DNA from: Haemophilus aegyptius
GTDB taxonomy: Bacteria; Pseudomonadota; Gammaproteobacteria; Enterobacterales; Pasteurellaceae
Direction of reading: 5' to 3'
DNA: 64,000 bases
Assembly (NCBI RefSeq): GCF_900475885.1
Contig: NZ_LS483429.1
Span: 1,178,001 to 1,242,000, forward strand
The notes beneath the pieces were generated by a model, which saw nothing but the letters and a program-made list of their open reading frames with translations, had not been told where the DNA came from and ran no database searches. Position 1 is the stretch's first letter, and each line of letters opens with the position of its first letter. The translations under genes were made by a program, and so were the position numbers. Positions 11,830-21,708 of this stretch are shown here, in pieces.

Positions 11830-13095
11830 ATGCTATACCCAGAGTACCCTGAGTACGATAATTTTAACGAATCCGGCGCACTGATCAAAGTCGTAGGTGT
11901 AGGCGGTGGCGGTGGCAATGCCGTAAACCATATGGTAATGAATATGGTAAAACAAGAAATGGGCGGAACCTTTGTTGGCGAAAGTTCATTAACATCAGAG
12001 GAACACGGTCGCATAGTATTTTATGCCGTCAATACTGATGCTCAAGCATTGCGTAAAAGTCAAGTTCAACAGACCGTACAAATTGGTGGAGAAACAACCA
12101 AAGGTTTAGGTGCTGGGGCAAATCCGAATATTGGTCGTAAGGCAGCTGAAGATGATCAGGATGAAATCCGCAAAATGCTTGAAGGTGCCGATATGGTCTT
12201 TATTGCAGCAGGTATGGGCGGCGGCACAGGTACGGGTGCGGCACCTGTTGTTGCTAAAATTGCTAAAGAACTCGGTATTTTGACTGTTGCTGTAGTGACT
12301 AAACCTTTTGCCTTTGAAGGCAAAAAGCGTATGCAATTTGCAGAGCTTGGTATTAAAGATTTATCCCAATATGTTGATTCAATGATTATTATTCCGAATC
12401 AACAAATCCAAAAAGTTCTCCCTAAAAATGCTAAATTAATTGATGCTTTTGCTGCTGCAAACGACGTATTGCGTAATTCTGTAATGGGAATTTCAGATAT
12501 GATTACCTCTCCTGGTTTAATTAACGTGGACTTCGCTGATGTAAGAACGGTAATGTCAGTTCAAGGGCAAGCTATGATTGGTTTTGGTTCAGCTGTGGGA
12601 GAACCCGGTGCAGGTAGAGCAGAAGAGGCAGCTCGTCTTGCAGTACGCAATGATCTTCTAGAAAAAATCGATCTTTCTAACGCTCAAGGAATTTTAGTTA
12701 ATATTACTGCTGGAATGGATTTAGTTTTTGAAGAGTTTAACATTATAGGTGAGACAATAGGTAGTTTTGCTTCTGAAGAAGCGACAGTTGTTGTTGGTAC
12801 GAGTTTAGTGCCTGAGATGAGCGATGAAATTCGTGTAACTATTGTGGCAACTGGTCTCGGTGAAATTGCAGGAAATGAACCAATTCAGGTTGTTCGTCAA
12901 GGGCTTTCTACGCAGAATATTGAAGGTGAAGGACGTGTAAACATTGTTCCTGAACTTCATCGTCGTGAATCTGTTGAAGTGTCAAGAACTGCATCAGAAG
13001 AATATCAACGGCCGTTAGATAAACCGATTACAGATCGCTTGGAAGCATTTAAGAAAAATAATTTCTTTAATCCTGCACAGCGTGAAGAAAATTAA
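11830..13095 (+). CDS. ftsZ: Tubulin-like division GTPase FtsZ
   Basis: FtsZ polymerises into the Z ring. The GTP-binding signature [12 protein letters not shown] is intact near residue 128, and [12 protein letters not shown] opens the fold. At 421 residues it is longer than E. coli FtsZ. About 19 extra residues lie around positions 38-60, between the first helix and AVNTDAQ. The C-terminus ends [19 protein letters not shown] rather than the usual D(I/Y)PAFLRKQ peptide that binds FtsA, ZipA and SlmA. Assignment is firm; the two departures are treated as a finding. It lies 83 bases after ftsA. Confidence 0.98.
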   Translation: MLYPEYPEYDNFNESGALIKVVGVGGGGGNAVNHMVMNMVKQEMGGTFVGESSLTSEEHGRIVFYAVNTDAQALRKSQVQQTVQIGGETTKGLGAGANPNIGRKAAEDDQDEIRKMLEGADMVFIAAGMGGGTGTGAAPVVAKIAKELGILTVAVVTKPFAFEGKKRMQFAELGIKDLSQYVDSMIIIPNQQIQKVLPKNAKLIDAFAAANDVLRNSVMGISDMITSPGLINVDFADVRTVMSVQGQAMIGFGSAVGEPGAGRAEEAARLAVRNDLLEKIDLSNAQGILVNITAGMDLVFEEFNIIGETIGSFASEEATVVVGTSLVPEMSDEIRVTIVATGLGEIAGNEPIQVVRQGLSTQNIEGEGRVNIVPELHRRESVEVSRTASEEYQRPLDKPITDRLEAFKKNNFFNPAQREEN

Positions 13096-13133
13096 TAAGT
13101 TTCAGAAAATACCTAGTAAATGAAGGTAGTAGA

Positions 13134-14051
13134 ATGATTAAACAAAGAACATTAAAACAAAGTATTAAAGTTACAGGCGTTGGCTTGCATAGCGGTGAAA
13201 AAGTGACATTAACCTTGCGCCCAGCTATGCCAAACACTGGTGTTGTTTATTATCGTACAGATTTAAACCCTGCGGTGGCATTCCCTGCTGATCCTAATTC
13301 AGTGCGTGATACAATGCTTTGTACCGCACTAATTAATGAACAAGGTGTGCGTATTTCTACCGTCGAGCATTTAAATGCAGCTTTGGCAGGGCTTGGTATT
13401 GATAATATTATTATTGAAGTTGATGCGCCTGAAATTCCAATTATGGACGGCAGTGCTAGTCCGTTTATCTATTTGTTGTTAGATGCAGGAATTGAAGAAC
13501 AAAATGCAGCGAAAAAATTTATTCGTATTAAGGAATATGTTCGAGTTGAAGATGGCGATAAATGGGCTGAATTTAAGCCTTACAATGGTTTTCGTTTAGA
13601 TTTTACTATTGATTTTGACCATCCTGCTATTGGCAAAGATGTACGTAACTATGAAATGAATTTTTCTGCCCAAGCATTTGTTCATCAAATTAGCCGAGCA
13701 AGAACTTTTGGCTTTATGAAAGATATTGAATATCTTCAATCTCAAGGTTTAGTATTAGGTGGTAGCCTTGATAATGCGATTGTTCTTGATGATTATAGAA
13801 TTTTAAATGAAGATGGTTTACGTTTTAAAGATGAACTTGTTCGTCATAAAATGTTAGACGCAATTGGTGATCTTTATATGGCTGGTTATAACATTATCGG
13901 TGATTTTAAAGCCTATAAATCAGGTCACGGTTTAAATAACAAGTTACTTCGTGCTGTTTTAGCAAATCAAGAAGCGTGGGAATTTGTAACCTTTGAAGAT
14001 AAAGAGCAAGTGCCACAAGGGTATGTAGCTCCAGTGCAAGTGCTTATTTAA
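13134..14051 (+). CDS. lpxC: UDP-3-O-acyl-GlcNAc deacetylase LpxC
   Basis: LpxC is the zinc deacetylase that commits UDP-acyl-GlcNAc to lipid A. The 305-residue protein carries [17 protein letters not shown] near residue 75 (a zinc histidine), DHPAIGKD near 162, SRARTFGF near 188 and the zinc motif [12 protein letters not shown] near 236. It ends the dcw cluster and is followed by a strong terminator at 14066-14105. Confidence 0.98.
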   Translation: MIKQRTLKQSIKVTGVGLHSGEKVTLTLRPAMPNTGVVYYRTDLNPAVAFPADPNSVRDTMLCTALINEQGVRISTVEHLNAALAGLGIDNIIIEVDAPEIPIMDGSASPFIYLLLDAGIEEQNAAKKFIRIKEYVRVEDGDKWAEFKPYNGFRLDFTIDFDHPAIGKDVRNYEMNFSAQAFVHQISRARTFGFMKDIEYLQSQGLVLGGSLDNAIVLDDYRILNEDGLRFKDELVRHKMLDAIGDLYMAGYNIIGDFKAYKSGHGLNNKLLRAVLANQEAWEFVTFEDKEQVPQGYVAPVQVLI

Positions 14052-14065
14052 TTGTTTTATTGTTG

Positions 14066-14105
14066 AAAAAGCTATATTTCTGGTGGGAAGTATAGCTTTT
14101 TTATT
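14066..14105 (+). terminator. Intrinsic terminator after lpxC
   Basis: AAAAAGCTATA pairs perfectly with TATAGCTTTTT across a 14-base loop and runs into T-rich sequence. It ends the dcw cluster. Confidence 0.85.
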
Positions 14106-14177
14106 TCATCTCGTGCTTAAATAGCGAATGTACTAAAAGTGCGGTCAATTTCGTGGGATTTTTTATAAGGAAGCATT

Positions 14178-15335
14178 ATGGCATTAGAATTATCTGACAT
14201 TCGCCAACAAATTACGCAAATAGATCGTAGTTTATTAAAATTACTTTCTGAGCGTCATCGTTTAGCTTTCGATGTAGTGAGAAGTAAAGAGATCTCGCAA
14301 AAAGCTTTACGTGATGTAGAGCGAGAACAGCAACTTTTACAAGAACTAGTGCAATTTTCAGAAAATGAAAATTATCAGCTTGAAGCACAATATATCACTT
14401 CAATTTTCCAAAAAATCATTGAAGACTCGGTATTGACCCAGCAAGTCTACTTGCAGAATAAACTTAATGAACAGCGTAATCAAAATTTACATATCGCTTT
14501 TTTAGGTAAACGTGGTTCTTATTCTAATTTAGCTGCACGTAATTATGCTGCTCGTTATCAAAAACAATTTGTAGAACTAGGATGTCAGTCTTTTGAGCAA
14601 GTATTTGAAAAAGTTCAGACTGGAGAAGCTGACTTTGGTGTGTTACCTTTAGAAAATACAACATCGGGTGCAATTAATGAAGTTTATGATTTACTTCAGC
14701 ATACTGATTTATCATTAGTGGGAGAGTTGGCTTATCCAATCAAACACTGCGTACTTGTCAATGATAAGACAGATTTGAACCAAATTGATACGTTGTATAG
14801 TCATCCTCAAGTGATTCAACAATGTAGTCAATTTATTCATAGCCTTGATCGCGTGCATATTGAATATTGCGAAAGTAGTTCACACGCAATGCAATTAGTC
14901 GCAAGTTTGAATAAACCTAATATTGCAGCATTGGGCAATGAAGACGGTGGAAAATTGTATGGACTTAGTGTATTAAAAACTAATATTGCTAATCAAGAGA
15001 ACAATATTACGCGTTTTATTGTGGTGGCTAAAGAGCCTCGCGAAGTTTCATCACAGATTCCCACAAAGACCTTATTATTAATGACAACTTCACAGCAAGC
15101 TGGCGCATTAGTGGATGCTTTATTGGTGTTTAAAAAGCATCAAATCAATATGACAAAACTGGAATCTCGACCGATTTATGGTAAGCCTTGGGAAGAAATG
15201 TTTTATCTAGAAATTGAAGCAAATATTCATCATCCAGATACGAAACAGGCTTTGGAAGAACTAAAAAATTATAGTAATTACTTAAAAATTTTAGGCTGTT
15301 ATCCTAGTGAGATTGTAAAGCCTGTGAGCGTGTAA
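14178..15335 (+). CDS. pheA: Chorismate mutase/prephenate dehydratase (P-protein) PheA
   Basis: PheA is the bifunctional first branch enzyme of phenylalanine synthesis. The 385-residue protein has an AroQ chorismate mutase domain at about 1-90 ([16 protein letters not shown]), a prephenate dehydratase domain at about 105-280 ([27 protein letters not shown]) and a C-terminal ACT domain with the phenylalanine-binding ESRPI motif near 330. ATG 14178 follows AAGGAAGC. I see no clear leader peptide or attenuator in the 70 bases upstream. Confidence 0.97.
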   Translation: MALELSDIRQQITQIDRSLLKLLSERHRLAFDVVRSKEISQKALRDVEREQQLLQELVQFSENENYQLEAQYITSIFQKIIEDSVLTQQVYLQNKLNEQRNQNLHIAFLGKRGSYSNLAARNYAARYQKQFVELGCQSFEQVFEKVQTGEADFGVLPLENTTSGAINEVYDLLQHTDLSLVGELAYPIKHCVLVNDKTDLNQIDTLYSHPQVIQQCSQFIHSLDRVHIEYCESSSHAMQLVASLNKPNIAALGNEDGGKLYGLSVLKTNIANQENNITRFIVVAKEPREVSSQIPTKTLLLMTTSQQAGALVDALLVFKKHQINMTKLESRPIYGKPWEEMFYLEIEANIHHPDTKQALEELKNYSNYLKILGCYPSEIVKPVSV

Positions 15336-15381
15336 AAAAAGTGCGGTCAATAAAAATAATGTTTTTATGACCGCACTTTTT
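15334..15381. terminator. Bidirectional terminator from an inverted uptake-signal pair
   Basis: AAAGTGCGGTCA and TGACCGCACTTT form a long stem with A and T tracts on both flanks. It lies between the convergent pheA and rapZ, overlaps the rapZ stop codon, and can terminate both. Confidence 0.9.
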
Positions 15382-16237
15382 ATATTTTTTTGTTCCGTTC
15401 TAAAGATTTATGTTGAATTTTCACCGTTTTTCCTTTGGCTTGAAAATATTCGCCTAATTGCTGGGCAATATAAACGGAGCGATGTTTTCCCCCAGTACAT
15501 CCAATGGCAATGGTTAAATAGCTACGGTTATTTTTTTCTAACATCGGCAACCAAGTATCAATGTAATGACGAGTGAGATAAATAAATTCATTGACTTCTG
15601 TATGACTATTTAGAAATTCTGCGACAGGGGCTTCTAATCCAGTCATTGGACGTAATGTTGGATCCCAATGGGGGTTAGGTAAAAATCGTACATCGAAAAC
15701 ATAATCCGCATCTAAAGGAAGCCCATATTTAAAACCAAAAGATTCAACAATAATTTTTAATTCTTTTTCACTATTACCGCGTAAAAATTCGTGTAATCGC
15801 TCTGCAAGACTATGCGTAGAAAGATGGGTGGTATCAAGAATAAGATTTGCGTGTTGAATCAATGGTTCAAGATAGCAATATTCTTCATCAATTGCGACTT
15901 CAAGAGATAAATCTTTTAATGAAAGCGGGTGCAAACGGCGTGAATCGCTATATCGGCGAATTAGGGTGGCACGATCAGCCTCTAAGAAAATGATTTTAAT
16001 CTGATGATGCTTTTGTAATGTTGAAATGGTTTGCTCAAGAGAATTAGCGGAGTTTGGAATATTACGAATATCAAGACTGATGGCGACAGATGATTGGGAT
16101 TGAGACAGAATATCAGTCAATTGAGGAAGCAAATCTAAAGGAATATTATCAACACAGTAATATCCAGTATCTTCTAATGCTCGTAAGGCTACAGATTTTC
16201 CTGCGCCAGAACGTCCACTAATAATGATAATTTCCAT
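15380..16237 (-). CDS. rapZ: RNase adapter RapZ
   Basis: In enterobacteria RapZ is a nucleotide- and RNA-binding adapter that directs RNase E to the sRNA GlmZ and so controls GlmS. I chose ATG 16237 ([15 protein letters not shown]), which sits six bases after GGGGAA, over an upstream GTG at 16249. The 285-residue protein has a Walker A loop GRSGAGKS at residues 8-15 and the C-terminal [16 protein letters not shown]. Gene order ptsN-rapZ is conserved with E. coli, but npr is absent. Whether a GlmZ partner exists cannot be seen here. Confidence 0.95.
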   Translation of the reverse strand: MEIIIISGRSGAGKSVALRALEDTGYYCVDNIPLDLLPQLTDILSQSQSSVAISLDIRNIPNSANSLEQTISTLQKHHQIKIIFLEADRATLIRRYSDSRRLHPLSLKDLSLEVAIDEEYCYLEPLIQHANLILDTTHLSTHSLAERLHEFLRGNSEKELKIIVESFGFKYGLPLDADYVFDVRFLPNPHWDPTLRPMTGLEAPVAEFLNSHTEVNEFIYLTRHYIDTWLPMLEKNNRSYLTIAIGCTGGKHRSVYIAQQLGEYFQAKGKTVKIQHKSLERNKKI

Positions 16238-16254
16238 AAGTTTCCCCACTGTAA

Positions 16255-16749
16255 TTATTCTTTCACTTCTTCAAGTGTCGTTTCTGATTGATCGGTAATT
16301 TCAAAAACTTGCCAAATTTCATCCGCACTTTTGGCTGATCGTAATTGTTTCAACACATTTTTATCAGTCAGTTTTTCTATTAATGATGCTAAAACTGGAA
16401 TGTAGGTTTCACATTGATTTTCTGGAATCAGCAAGGCAAAGATTAAATCCACTGGTTTACCATCAAAAGCATCGTAATCAATCGGATTATCGAGTTGCAT
16501 AAACACTGCGATTGCTTTATCTGATACTGTTACGGGGATTTTCGCTTTTGGCATTGCAATCCCATTTCCTAAACCAGAATTCCCCAGTTTTTCACGTTCA
16601 AAAAGGCATTCAAAACAGGCTTGTTCGCCTTGTTCTGCAAGGATTTGTTCTTCTACAAAATGCGCAATAGACTCAAATAATCGTTTTTTGCTAGAAAAAC
16701 TAACGCCCTGACGAATATTCTCAGGGCTTAATAGTTCAGTTATTTTCAT
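16255..16749 (-). CDS. ptsN: PTS-Ntr EIIA-like protein PtsN lacking the phospho-histidine
   Basis: The 164-residue protein is a clear EIIA-Ntr homologue by fold landmarks ([31 protein letters not shown]). PtsN normally receives phosphate from NPr on a histidine in the motif GNGIAIPHGK. Here the same place reads [10 protein letters not shown], with lysine at residue 68, so phosphotransfer at that site looks impossible. It lies between lptB and rapZ; rpoN, hpf and npr, neighbours in E. coli, are missing. I infer a regulatory role by protein-protein contact alone, locked in an unphosphorylated-like state. Confidence 0.9.
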   Translation of the reverse strand: MKITELLSPENIRQGVSFSSKKRLFESIAHFVEEQILAEQGEQACFECLFEREKLGNSGLGNGIAMPKAKIPVTVSDKAIAVFMQLDNPIDYDAFDGKPVDLIFALLIPENQCETYIPVLASLIEKLTDKNVLKQLRSAKSADEIWQVFEITDQSETTLEEVKE

Positions 16750-16751
16750 TT

Positions 16752-17477
16752 TTATAATTTGAATTGTTCGCCAAGATAAACGCGTTTAACCTGTTCATCG
16801 TTCATCACTTGTTCTGGTGTGCCTGTTGCGATAATTTTACCTGCGCCAACAATATAAGCACGTTCGCAAACATCAAGGGTTTCACGTACATTATGATCAG
16901 TGATCAAAACGCCTAATCCACGATTGCGCAAATCAGTAATAATTTTCTTAATATCGCTCACAGAAATAGGATCTACACCAGCAAAAGGTTCGTCTAATAG
17001 AATAAATTTTGGATTTGCTGCTAAGGCACGTGCGATTTCTACACGGCGACGTTCTCCGCCTGATAAGGCTTGCCCTAAATTATCTCGAATATGGCCAATA
17101 TTAAATTCCTCAATCAACTCATCTGCTTTTTCGCGACGTTGTTGTGGGGTTAAATCTTTACGAATTTCCAATACCGCCATCAAATTTTCATAGACAGTCA
17201 AACGGCGAAAAATCGAGGCTTCTTGCGGTAAATAACCAATGCCACGTTGCGCACGATTATGCATTGGGAGCAAACTAATATCTTCGCCATCAATAACAAT
17301 TTTACCTTGATCTTGGCGAACAAGCCCAACGACCATATAGAAAGTTGTTGTTTTCCCTGCACCGTTTGGCCCGAGTAAACCAACAATTTCATTAGAGTTT
17401 ACAGTTAAACTGACATCCGAAACAACTTTACGACTTTTGTAGCTTTTAGCTAAATTCTCTGCAGTCAAAATTGACAT
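16752..17477 (-). CDS. lptB: LPS export ABC ATPase LptB
   Basis: LptB powers LPS extraction from the inner membrane with LptF and LptG. The 241-residue ATPase has Walker [10 protein letters not shown] near residue 35, the signature [15 protein letters not shown] near 139 and Walker [14 protein letters not shown], with a switch histidine in LITDHNVRE. It starts three bases after the lptA stop and runs into ptsN. Confidence 0.98.
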   Translation of the reverse strand: MSILTAENLAKSYKSRKVVSDVSLTVNSNEIVGLLGPNGAGKTTTFYMVVGLVRQDQGKIVIDGEDISLLPMHNRAQRGIGYLPQEASIFRRLTVYENLMAVLEIRKDLTPQQRREKADELIEEFNIGHIRDNLGQALSGGERRRVEIARALAANPKFILLDEPFAGVDPISVSDIKKIITDLRNRGLGVLITDHNVRETLDVCERAYIVGAGKIIATGTPEQVMNDEQVKRVYLGEQFKL

Positions 17478-17480
17478 AGA

Positions 17481-17999
17481 TTACTTCCCTTTAGCTTGTT
17501 GTAATTGAGATGGAATAAGAACTGTTGTTACTCGTGATTTTCCATTACCATTAGCTTTAAGTTGTTGTTTTTTCACATCATAGGTAATAACACTGCCATT
17601 AATTTTACTATCAAGCTGCTTTAATTCGGCATTGTTAGTTAATGTTAAAAATTCGTTACCAAGATCATAATGAACTTTATTTGCTTTTCCATCCACTGGC
17701 TTACCATTATCTAACTGTTGATGGAATGTGACTGGCGTGCCGAATGCTTCTACGGTTTCTTTTTTCCCTGATTTTTCAGCAGGACGAGTGATGACAACTT
17801 TATTTGCTTTGATAACAATAGACCCCTGTGTAATTACCACATTATCTGTGAATGTCACTACACTTTTTTCCATATCTAAGGATTGATTATCCGAAACAAT
17901 ATTTATCGGCTGATTAACATCACCTTTCAATGCAAAAGCTGAACTTGATGCTAATACCATCGTTGCAAGAAAAAGAATTTTATTGCTTACTAACTTCAT
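17481..17999 (-). CDS. lptA: Periplasmic LPS bridge protein LptA
   Basis: LptA forms the periplasmic filament that carries LPS to LptD/E. The 172-residue precursor has a signal peptide ending SSSAFA and an OstA-type beta domain (NIVSDNQSLDMEKSVVTFTDNVVITQG). It overlaps the end of lptC by 20 bases and is followed immediately by lptB. Confidence 0.96.
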   Translation of the reverse strand: MKLVSNKILFLATMVLASSSAFALKGDVNQPINIVSDNQSLDMEKSVVTFTDNVVITQGSIVIKANKVVITRPAEKSGKKETVEAFGTPVTFHQQLDNGKPVDGKANKVHYDLGNEFLTLTNNAELKQLDSKINGSVITYDVKKQQLKANGNGKSRVTTVLIPSQLQQAKGK

Positions 18000-18594
18000 A
18001 ATATGTTTTTACCTGTTCCTTTAATGTCGCCACTTGTTGGCGTAAATTTCCGACTAATTTTAATCCTGTAGAACTAAAATTTTTACCCTTAATTTTAACC
18101 TGTGTTTCGGAAGTCATATCCTGTGTTTTCAAATTGACGACCGCTGATTCTGTTTCAATGCGTTGCAAACGTGAATCTGATGTTAAATTTTGCGCGACGA
18201 CATTACCCTCTAAATACAATATTTGATCTTTTGTCAATCTTGCTTGATTTGCACTTAATTTCCAGCTTTGTGTGCTAAAAAAATCTACATTTTGATTGGC
18301 ATTTTTTTCCTCTTCCTTTTCATTTGATGTTGTGGGATATAAATAAACTAAAGGCGCGGTAAAAAGGGTTTGTTCATTGACTGTATAATGCTCAATTTTA
18401 TCGGATAAAGCCAAATATTGTTTTTTACCATCAGGGAAAAAAACCGTAGTTTCCATTTTATAACCCACATAATCAGGACTATCTGGCTTTTTCACCAGTT
18501 CAGATAAATCTGCGGTTTCCTGATTTAAGGAATAAAACCACGCCAAAGCACAAAGTGCGATAACGCCCAAAATTACATTCCAACGAATATTCAT
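17980..18594 (-). CDS. lptC: LPS export protein LptC
   Basis: LptC is a bitopic inner-membrane protein that passes LPS from LptBFG to LptA. I place the start at ATG 18594 (MNIRWNVILG), ahead of the single hydrophobic segment at residues 5-22; a GTG five codons upstream has no better ribosome site. The 204-residue product has the YxMExxxFFPDGKKQYLAL-like strand region (YKMETTVFFPDGKKQYLAL) and a beta jelly-roll body. It overlaps lptA, so the two are probably coupled. Confidence 0.93.
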   Translation of the reverse strand: MNIRWNVILGVIALCALAWFYSLNQETADLSELVKKPDSPDYVGYKMETTVFFPDGKKQYLALSDKIEHYTVNEQTLFTAPLVYLYPTTSNEKEEEKNANQNVDFFSTQSWKLSANQARLTKDQILYLEGNVVAQNLTSDSRLQRIETESAVVNLKTQDMTSETQVKIKGKNFSSTGLKLVGNLRQQVATLKEQVKTYYEVSKQ

Positions 18595-18644
18595 TTTTAT
18601 TTCAATCACTTATCCACAAAGTGCGGATGAAAATTTCAATATTT

Positions 18645-19181
18645 TTAATCTTCCAACATTAATACCTTGAGCATTTGATAAATTTCTCGATAGGCTTTCG
18701 ATGGTTTATTTTGCTCCAGTTCTTTTTGTGCAGAACGAATCAGATTGCGTAGTTGCTGACGATCGCCATTAGGATAATCATTTAATAAATCTGTTAAAGC
18801 CACATCGCCTTTTTCCACCAATTCATCCCGCACTTTTTCGATTTTATGCAGCATAGCTTGTTGTTGGTTATGCTTATTTTCAATTTTATCTAAGGCTTCA
18901 CGAATGGGTTCAACATCAATTCCACGCAACAATTTACCGATATATTGTAATTGACGGCGGCGAGCTTCTTTTTGTAAACGCTGTGCAAGTTCAATGGCAT
19001 CAAATAAGGATTCATCAAGTGGGATTTTGGCAAGATTAGCTTTGGTTAAATTGACAATCTTTTCGCCAAGTTGTTTTAAATCTTCCGCATCGCGTTTGAT
19101 TTCGCTTTTACTTACCCAAATAATTTCTTCTTGATCTTCATCTTCCCAATCGAAAACTTCTTTTTTCTTACGTTTTGCCAT
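18645..19181 (-). CDS. darP: Ribosome-associated protein DarP/YjgA family
   Basis: This 178-residue, highly charged, helical protein matches the YjgA/DarP family, which binds late 50S assembly intermediates. The N-terminus is basic then acidic ([17 protein letters not shown]) and the middle holds [23 protein letters not shown]-type helix sequence. It lies upstream of lptC on the same strand and divergent from pmbA, as in many relatives. Confidence 0.9.
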   Translation of the reverse strand: MAKRKKKEVFDWEDEDQEEIIWVSKSEIKRDAEDLKQLGEKIVNLTKANLAKIPLDESLFDAIELAQRLQKEARRRQLQYIGKLLRGIDVEPIREALDKIENKHNQQQAMLHKIEKVRDELVEKGDVALTDLLNDYPNGDRQQLRNLIRSAQKELEQNKPSKAYREIYQMLKVLMLED

Positions 19182-19269
19182 TTTTTATCCTTTATAAAAA
19201 TTGGCGCGCATTTTACCATAAACTTTGAAAATAAGATAAAATGTTGAAAATTTTTAATAGGAAAAAATA

Positions 19270-20625
19270 ATGAAAATAGCTGAAAATTCAACCGCACTTT
19301 TAAAAGCACAAGAACAAGAATTACGTCAAGCCGTCAGTTTTGCAGTGGAGTTAGCAACGAAAGCTGGCGCAAGTGCAGAAGTCGCGGTCACAAAAGTGAG
19401 CGGTTTATCCGTATCTGCTCGTTTGCAAGAAATTGAAAACGTAGAATTTACTAATGATGGCGCATTGGGGATCTCCGTTTATATGGAGCAACAAAAAGGC
19501 AATGCTTCTACTTCCGATCTAAGCGAAAGCGCAATTAAAAATGCGGTAGAAGCCGCACTTGCAATTGCAAAATACACTTCACCCGATGATTGCACAGGGT
19601 TGGCTGATAAAGATCTAATGGCTTTTGATGCGCCTGATTTAGAACTTTATCATGCTGCTGATGTAGATGTTGATAAAGCGACGGAATTGGCACTTCAAGC
19701 AGAACAAGCCGCTTTGCAAGCGGATAAACGCATCGTAAATAGCAACGGAGCAAGTTTTAATTCACATAAAGGCGTGAAAGTGTATGGAAATAGCCATGGT
19801 ATGTTGCAAAGTTATTTATCAAGCCGTTATTCCTTATCTTGTTCGGTTATTGGTGGCGTAGAAGATGCCTTAGAAAATGATTACGAATACACGATCTCTC
19901 GTGAATTTGACAAACTCCAATCGCCAATTTGGGTTGGCGAAAATTGTGCAAAGAAAGTCGTCTCTCGTTTAAATCCTCAAAAATTGAGCACACGAGAAGT
20001 GCCTGTCATTTTCTTAAATGATGTTGCAACCGGTATTATTTCTCATTTTGCTGCTGCAATAAGTGGTGGTAGTTTATATAGAAAATCAAGTTTCTTGCTC
20101 GATCATTTGGGCAAACAGGTCTTACCAGATTGGTTCAGTATCAGTGAGAGACCGCATTTATTGCGCCGTTTAGCTTCTACGCCTTTTGATAGTGAGGGTG
20201 TTCGCACGCAAGATCGTGAAATTGTTGAAGATGGGGTATTACAAACTTATTTAGTGACAAGTTACAGCGGTAAAAAACTCGGTATGCCGAGCACTGGTCA
20301 TTCTGGAGGTATTCACAACTGGCTTGTTAAGCCAAATTTAACTGGAGGATTGACCGCACTTTTACGTCAAATGGGAACAGGCTTACTCGTAACAGATGTT
20401 ATGGGGCAAGGGGTCAATATCGTTACAGGCGATTATTCCCGTGGCGCATCAGGTTTTTGGGTGGAAAATGGGGAAATTCAATATCCTGTCGCCGAAATTA
20501 CTATTGCGGGGCAATTGCAAGATATGTTGAAGAATATGGTTGCTGTAGCGGATGATATAGAGCATTGTTCTAACATCCAAACGGGTTCTATTTTGTTAGA
20601 TAAAATGAAAATTTCAGGAAATTAA
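19270..20625 (+). CDS. pmbA: Metalloprotease PmbA/TldE
   Basis: PmbA (TldE) works with TldD as a heterodimeric protease that matures peptide antibiotics and degrades unfolded peptides. The 451-residue protein shows family features: [20 protein letters not shown] near residue 57 and the C-terminal [27 protein letters not shown]. TldE lacks the TldD metal site, so catalysis needs the partner, not in this window. An uptake signal encodes part of the N-terminus (STALLK). It is divergent from darP. Confidence 0.95.
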   Translation: MKIAENSTALLKAQEQELRQAVSFAVELATKAGASAEVAVTKVSGLSVSARLQEIENVEFTNDGALGISVYMEQQKGNASTSDLSESAIKNAVEAALAIAKYTSPDDCTGLADKDLMAFDAPDLELYHAADVDVDKATELALQAEQAALQADKRIVNSNGASFNSHKGVKVYGNSHGMLQSYLSSRYSLSCSVIGGVEDALENDYEYTISREFDKLQSPIWVGENCAKKVVSRLNPQKLSTREVPVIFLNDVATGIISHFAAAISGGSLYRKSSFLLDHLGKQVLPDWFSISERPHLLRRLASTPFDSEGVRTQDREIVEDGVLQTYLVTSYSGKKLGMPSTGHSGGIHNWLVKPNLTGGLTALLRQMGTGLLVTDVMGQGVNIVTGDYSRGASGFWVENGEIQYPVAEITIAGQLQDMLKNMVAVADDIEHCSNIQTGSILLDKMKISGN

Positions 20626-20639
20626 GAATATTTTTGAAG

Positions 20640-20684
20640 TTGAGAATAATTATTATTGACAATGGATAAATATTTGTTACTATA
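20640..20684 (+). promoter_or_regulatory. Promoter with Fur-box-like operator
   Basis: TTGAGAATAATTATTATTGA resembles a Fur box (alternating GATAAT-like hexamers) and runs into TTGACA (20656-20661). After 16 bases comes TACTAT (20678-20683). The operator covers the -35 element, so Fur repression is expected. There is no ORF directly downstream, only a short RNA ending in a terminator. Confidence 0.65.
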
Positions 20685-20689
20685 CGCAC

Positions 20690-20786
20690 ATCTGTTAAGC
20701 GATTGCAGGTTGCTCCAACAGGTAGAGTAGAAAGTAAATTCGTTAGGGTTCAAAAAGGCTGAAGGTTTAAACTTCAGCCTTTTTTA
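20690..20786 (+). ncRNA. Candidate Fur-repressed small RNA
   Basis: A predicted transcript of about 95 bases starts after the promoter at 20656-20683 and ends in a strong intrinsic terminator. GGCTGAAG (20757-20764) pairs with CTTCAGCC (20772-20779), extended by A5/T5 tracts. No start codon with a ribosome site lies in it. H. influenzae has a described iron-responsive sRNA (HrrF); I cannot tell from sequence alone whether this is the same locus. Confidence 0.6.
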
Positions 20787-20807
20787 TTTTTTATTTTTTA
20801 TTTTTTA
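20780..20807 (+). repeat. Heptanucleotide repeat (TTTTTTA)x4 next to a -35 element
   Basis: A residues recur every seven bases (20786, 20793, 20800, 20807) in a T tract. The repeat ends five bases before TTGAAT (20812-20817) and partly overlaps the upstream terminator T run. Copy-number change would alter the sequence just upstream of the promoter, where UP elements act. Confidence 0.75.
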
Positions 20808-20811
20808 TTTC

Positions 20812-20840
20812 TTGAATAGGAAAATGATATTTGATAGAAT
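20812..20840 (+). promoter_or_regulatory. Promoter of the Opa-like gene
   Basis: TTGAAT (20812-20817), a 17-base spacer and TAGAAT (20835-20840) fit a sigma-70 promoter. The predicted start near 20847 leaves a short leader with AAAGGAT (20860-20866) ahead of ATG 20875. Confidence 0.7.
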
Positions 20841-20874
20841 CGATGAGATTTACTATTGACAAAAGGATATTTTT

Positions 20875-21599
20875 ATGAAAAATATGAAACGAGCTCTGCT
20901 CCTCTGCTCCTCTGCTCCTCTGCTCCTCTGCTCCTCTGCTCCTCTGTGGCTCTAGCTGCCGATAATGAACAAAGCAAAGGTTTTTATATTCAAGCTGATT
21001 TAGGTTATGCTTGGGAAAAACTTATCAATGATAGCGCTAATGCTAAATATAAAAATAAAGCCCTCCATCCACGCTTTTCTTTAGGTTATGATTTTGGTCA
21101 ATGGCGTTTAGCTTTTGATTACTCTCGTTATAAACCCCTTCAAAACCATGCTCATGCTGAAACAAAAGCTGTTCCAAGCTTAATAACAGAAGTTAATGTT
21201 CATAATAAAGTAAAAAGCCAAACATTTGGTGTTGCCGCTATTTATGACTTTGAAACTAAATCGCCTATTAAACCTTATATTGGTGCGCGCTTAAGTGTAA
21301 ACCATATTACGATTGATCTAAGTAGTAATGGTTATATAAAAAATATAGGGAGTGCACTTCCTCGTATTCCTGGTATTTTCCCTAATGGTATAGGCGCAGG
21401 TCAAACAATTCAGTTGAAGCCAGACTCAAACCACATTAGCCTTACTCGAGTAGGTGTTGGTGCAATAGTTGGGGTAAGCTATGAAATTACTAAAAATCTT
21501 GCTTTGGATCTGGCATACCATTATGACGACTGGGGTAAATTAGAGAAAAATAAAATTAGAACTTATGAAGTTTCTACTGGGCTGAGATTTACGTTCTAA
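20875..21599 (+). CDS. Phase-variable Opa-like outer-membrane beta-barrel protein (OFF)
   Basis: The ATG at 20875 has a good Shine-Dalgarno (AAAGGAT) and starts a signal peptide, MKNMKRALLLCSSAPLLL. Inside it are six copies of the octamer CTCTGCTC (20894-20941). In this frame translation stops at TAG 20953. The next frame is open to 21599 and encodes the mature protein, AADNEQSKGFYIQADLGYAWE..., ending in a barrel strand with terminal F (STGLRFTF). Losing one octamer, or gaining two, joins ATG to the body with the cleavage context SSVALA/AD. The mature part resembles neisserial Opa-like 8-strand barrels and the protein at 44200-44712. A TTG at 20856 is in frame but lacks a ribosome site. Confidence 0.85.
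20894..20941 (+). repeat. Octanucleotide phase-variation tract (CTCTGCTC)x6
   Basis: Six perfect copies plus a partial CTCTG lie in the signal-peptide coding region. Eight is not a multiple of three, so each change shifts frame. Five or eight copies would be ON for ATG 20875; the six present are OFF. Confidence 0.95.
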
Positions 21600-21615
21600 A
21601 TCTATTAGGAAAAAT

Positions 21616-21645
21616 AAAAAACTAAGTTGAAAGACTTAGTTTTTT
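21616..21645 (+). terminator. Terminator of the Opa-like gene
   Basis: AAAAAACTAAG pairs with CTTAGTTTTTT around TTGAAAGA, 16 bases after the stop codon. Confidence 0.85.
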
Positions 21646-21708
21646 ATAAGACAGATATAACTTTGACTAATCATTGTGGATATATGTGATTAGGGCAGGA
21701 ATACAACG

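Noticed and set aside
20856-20874. TTG start that would make the Opa-like gene ON
   Set aside because: It has no ribosome site, gives no signal peptide start (MTKGYFYEKYET), and ATG 20875 has a good Shine-Dalgarno.
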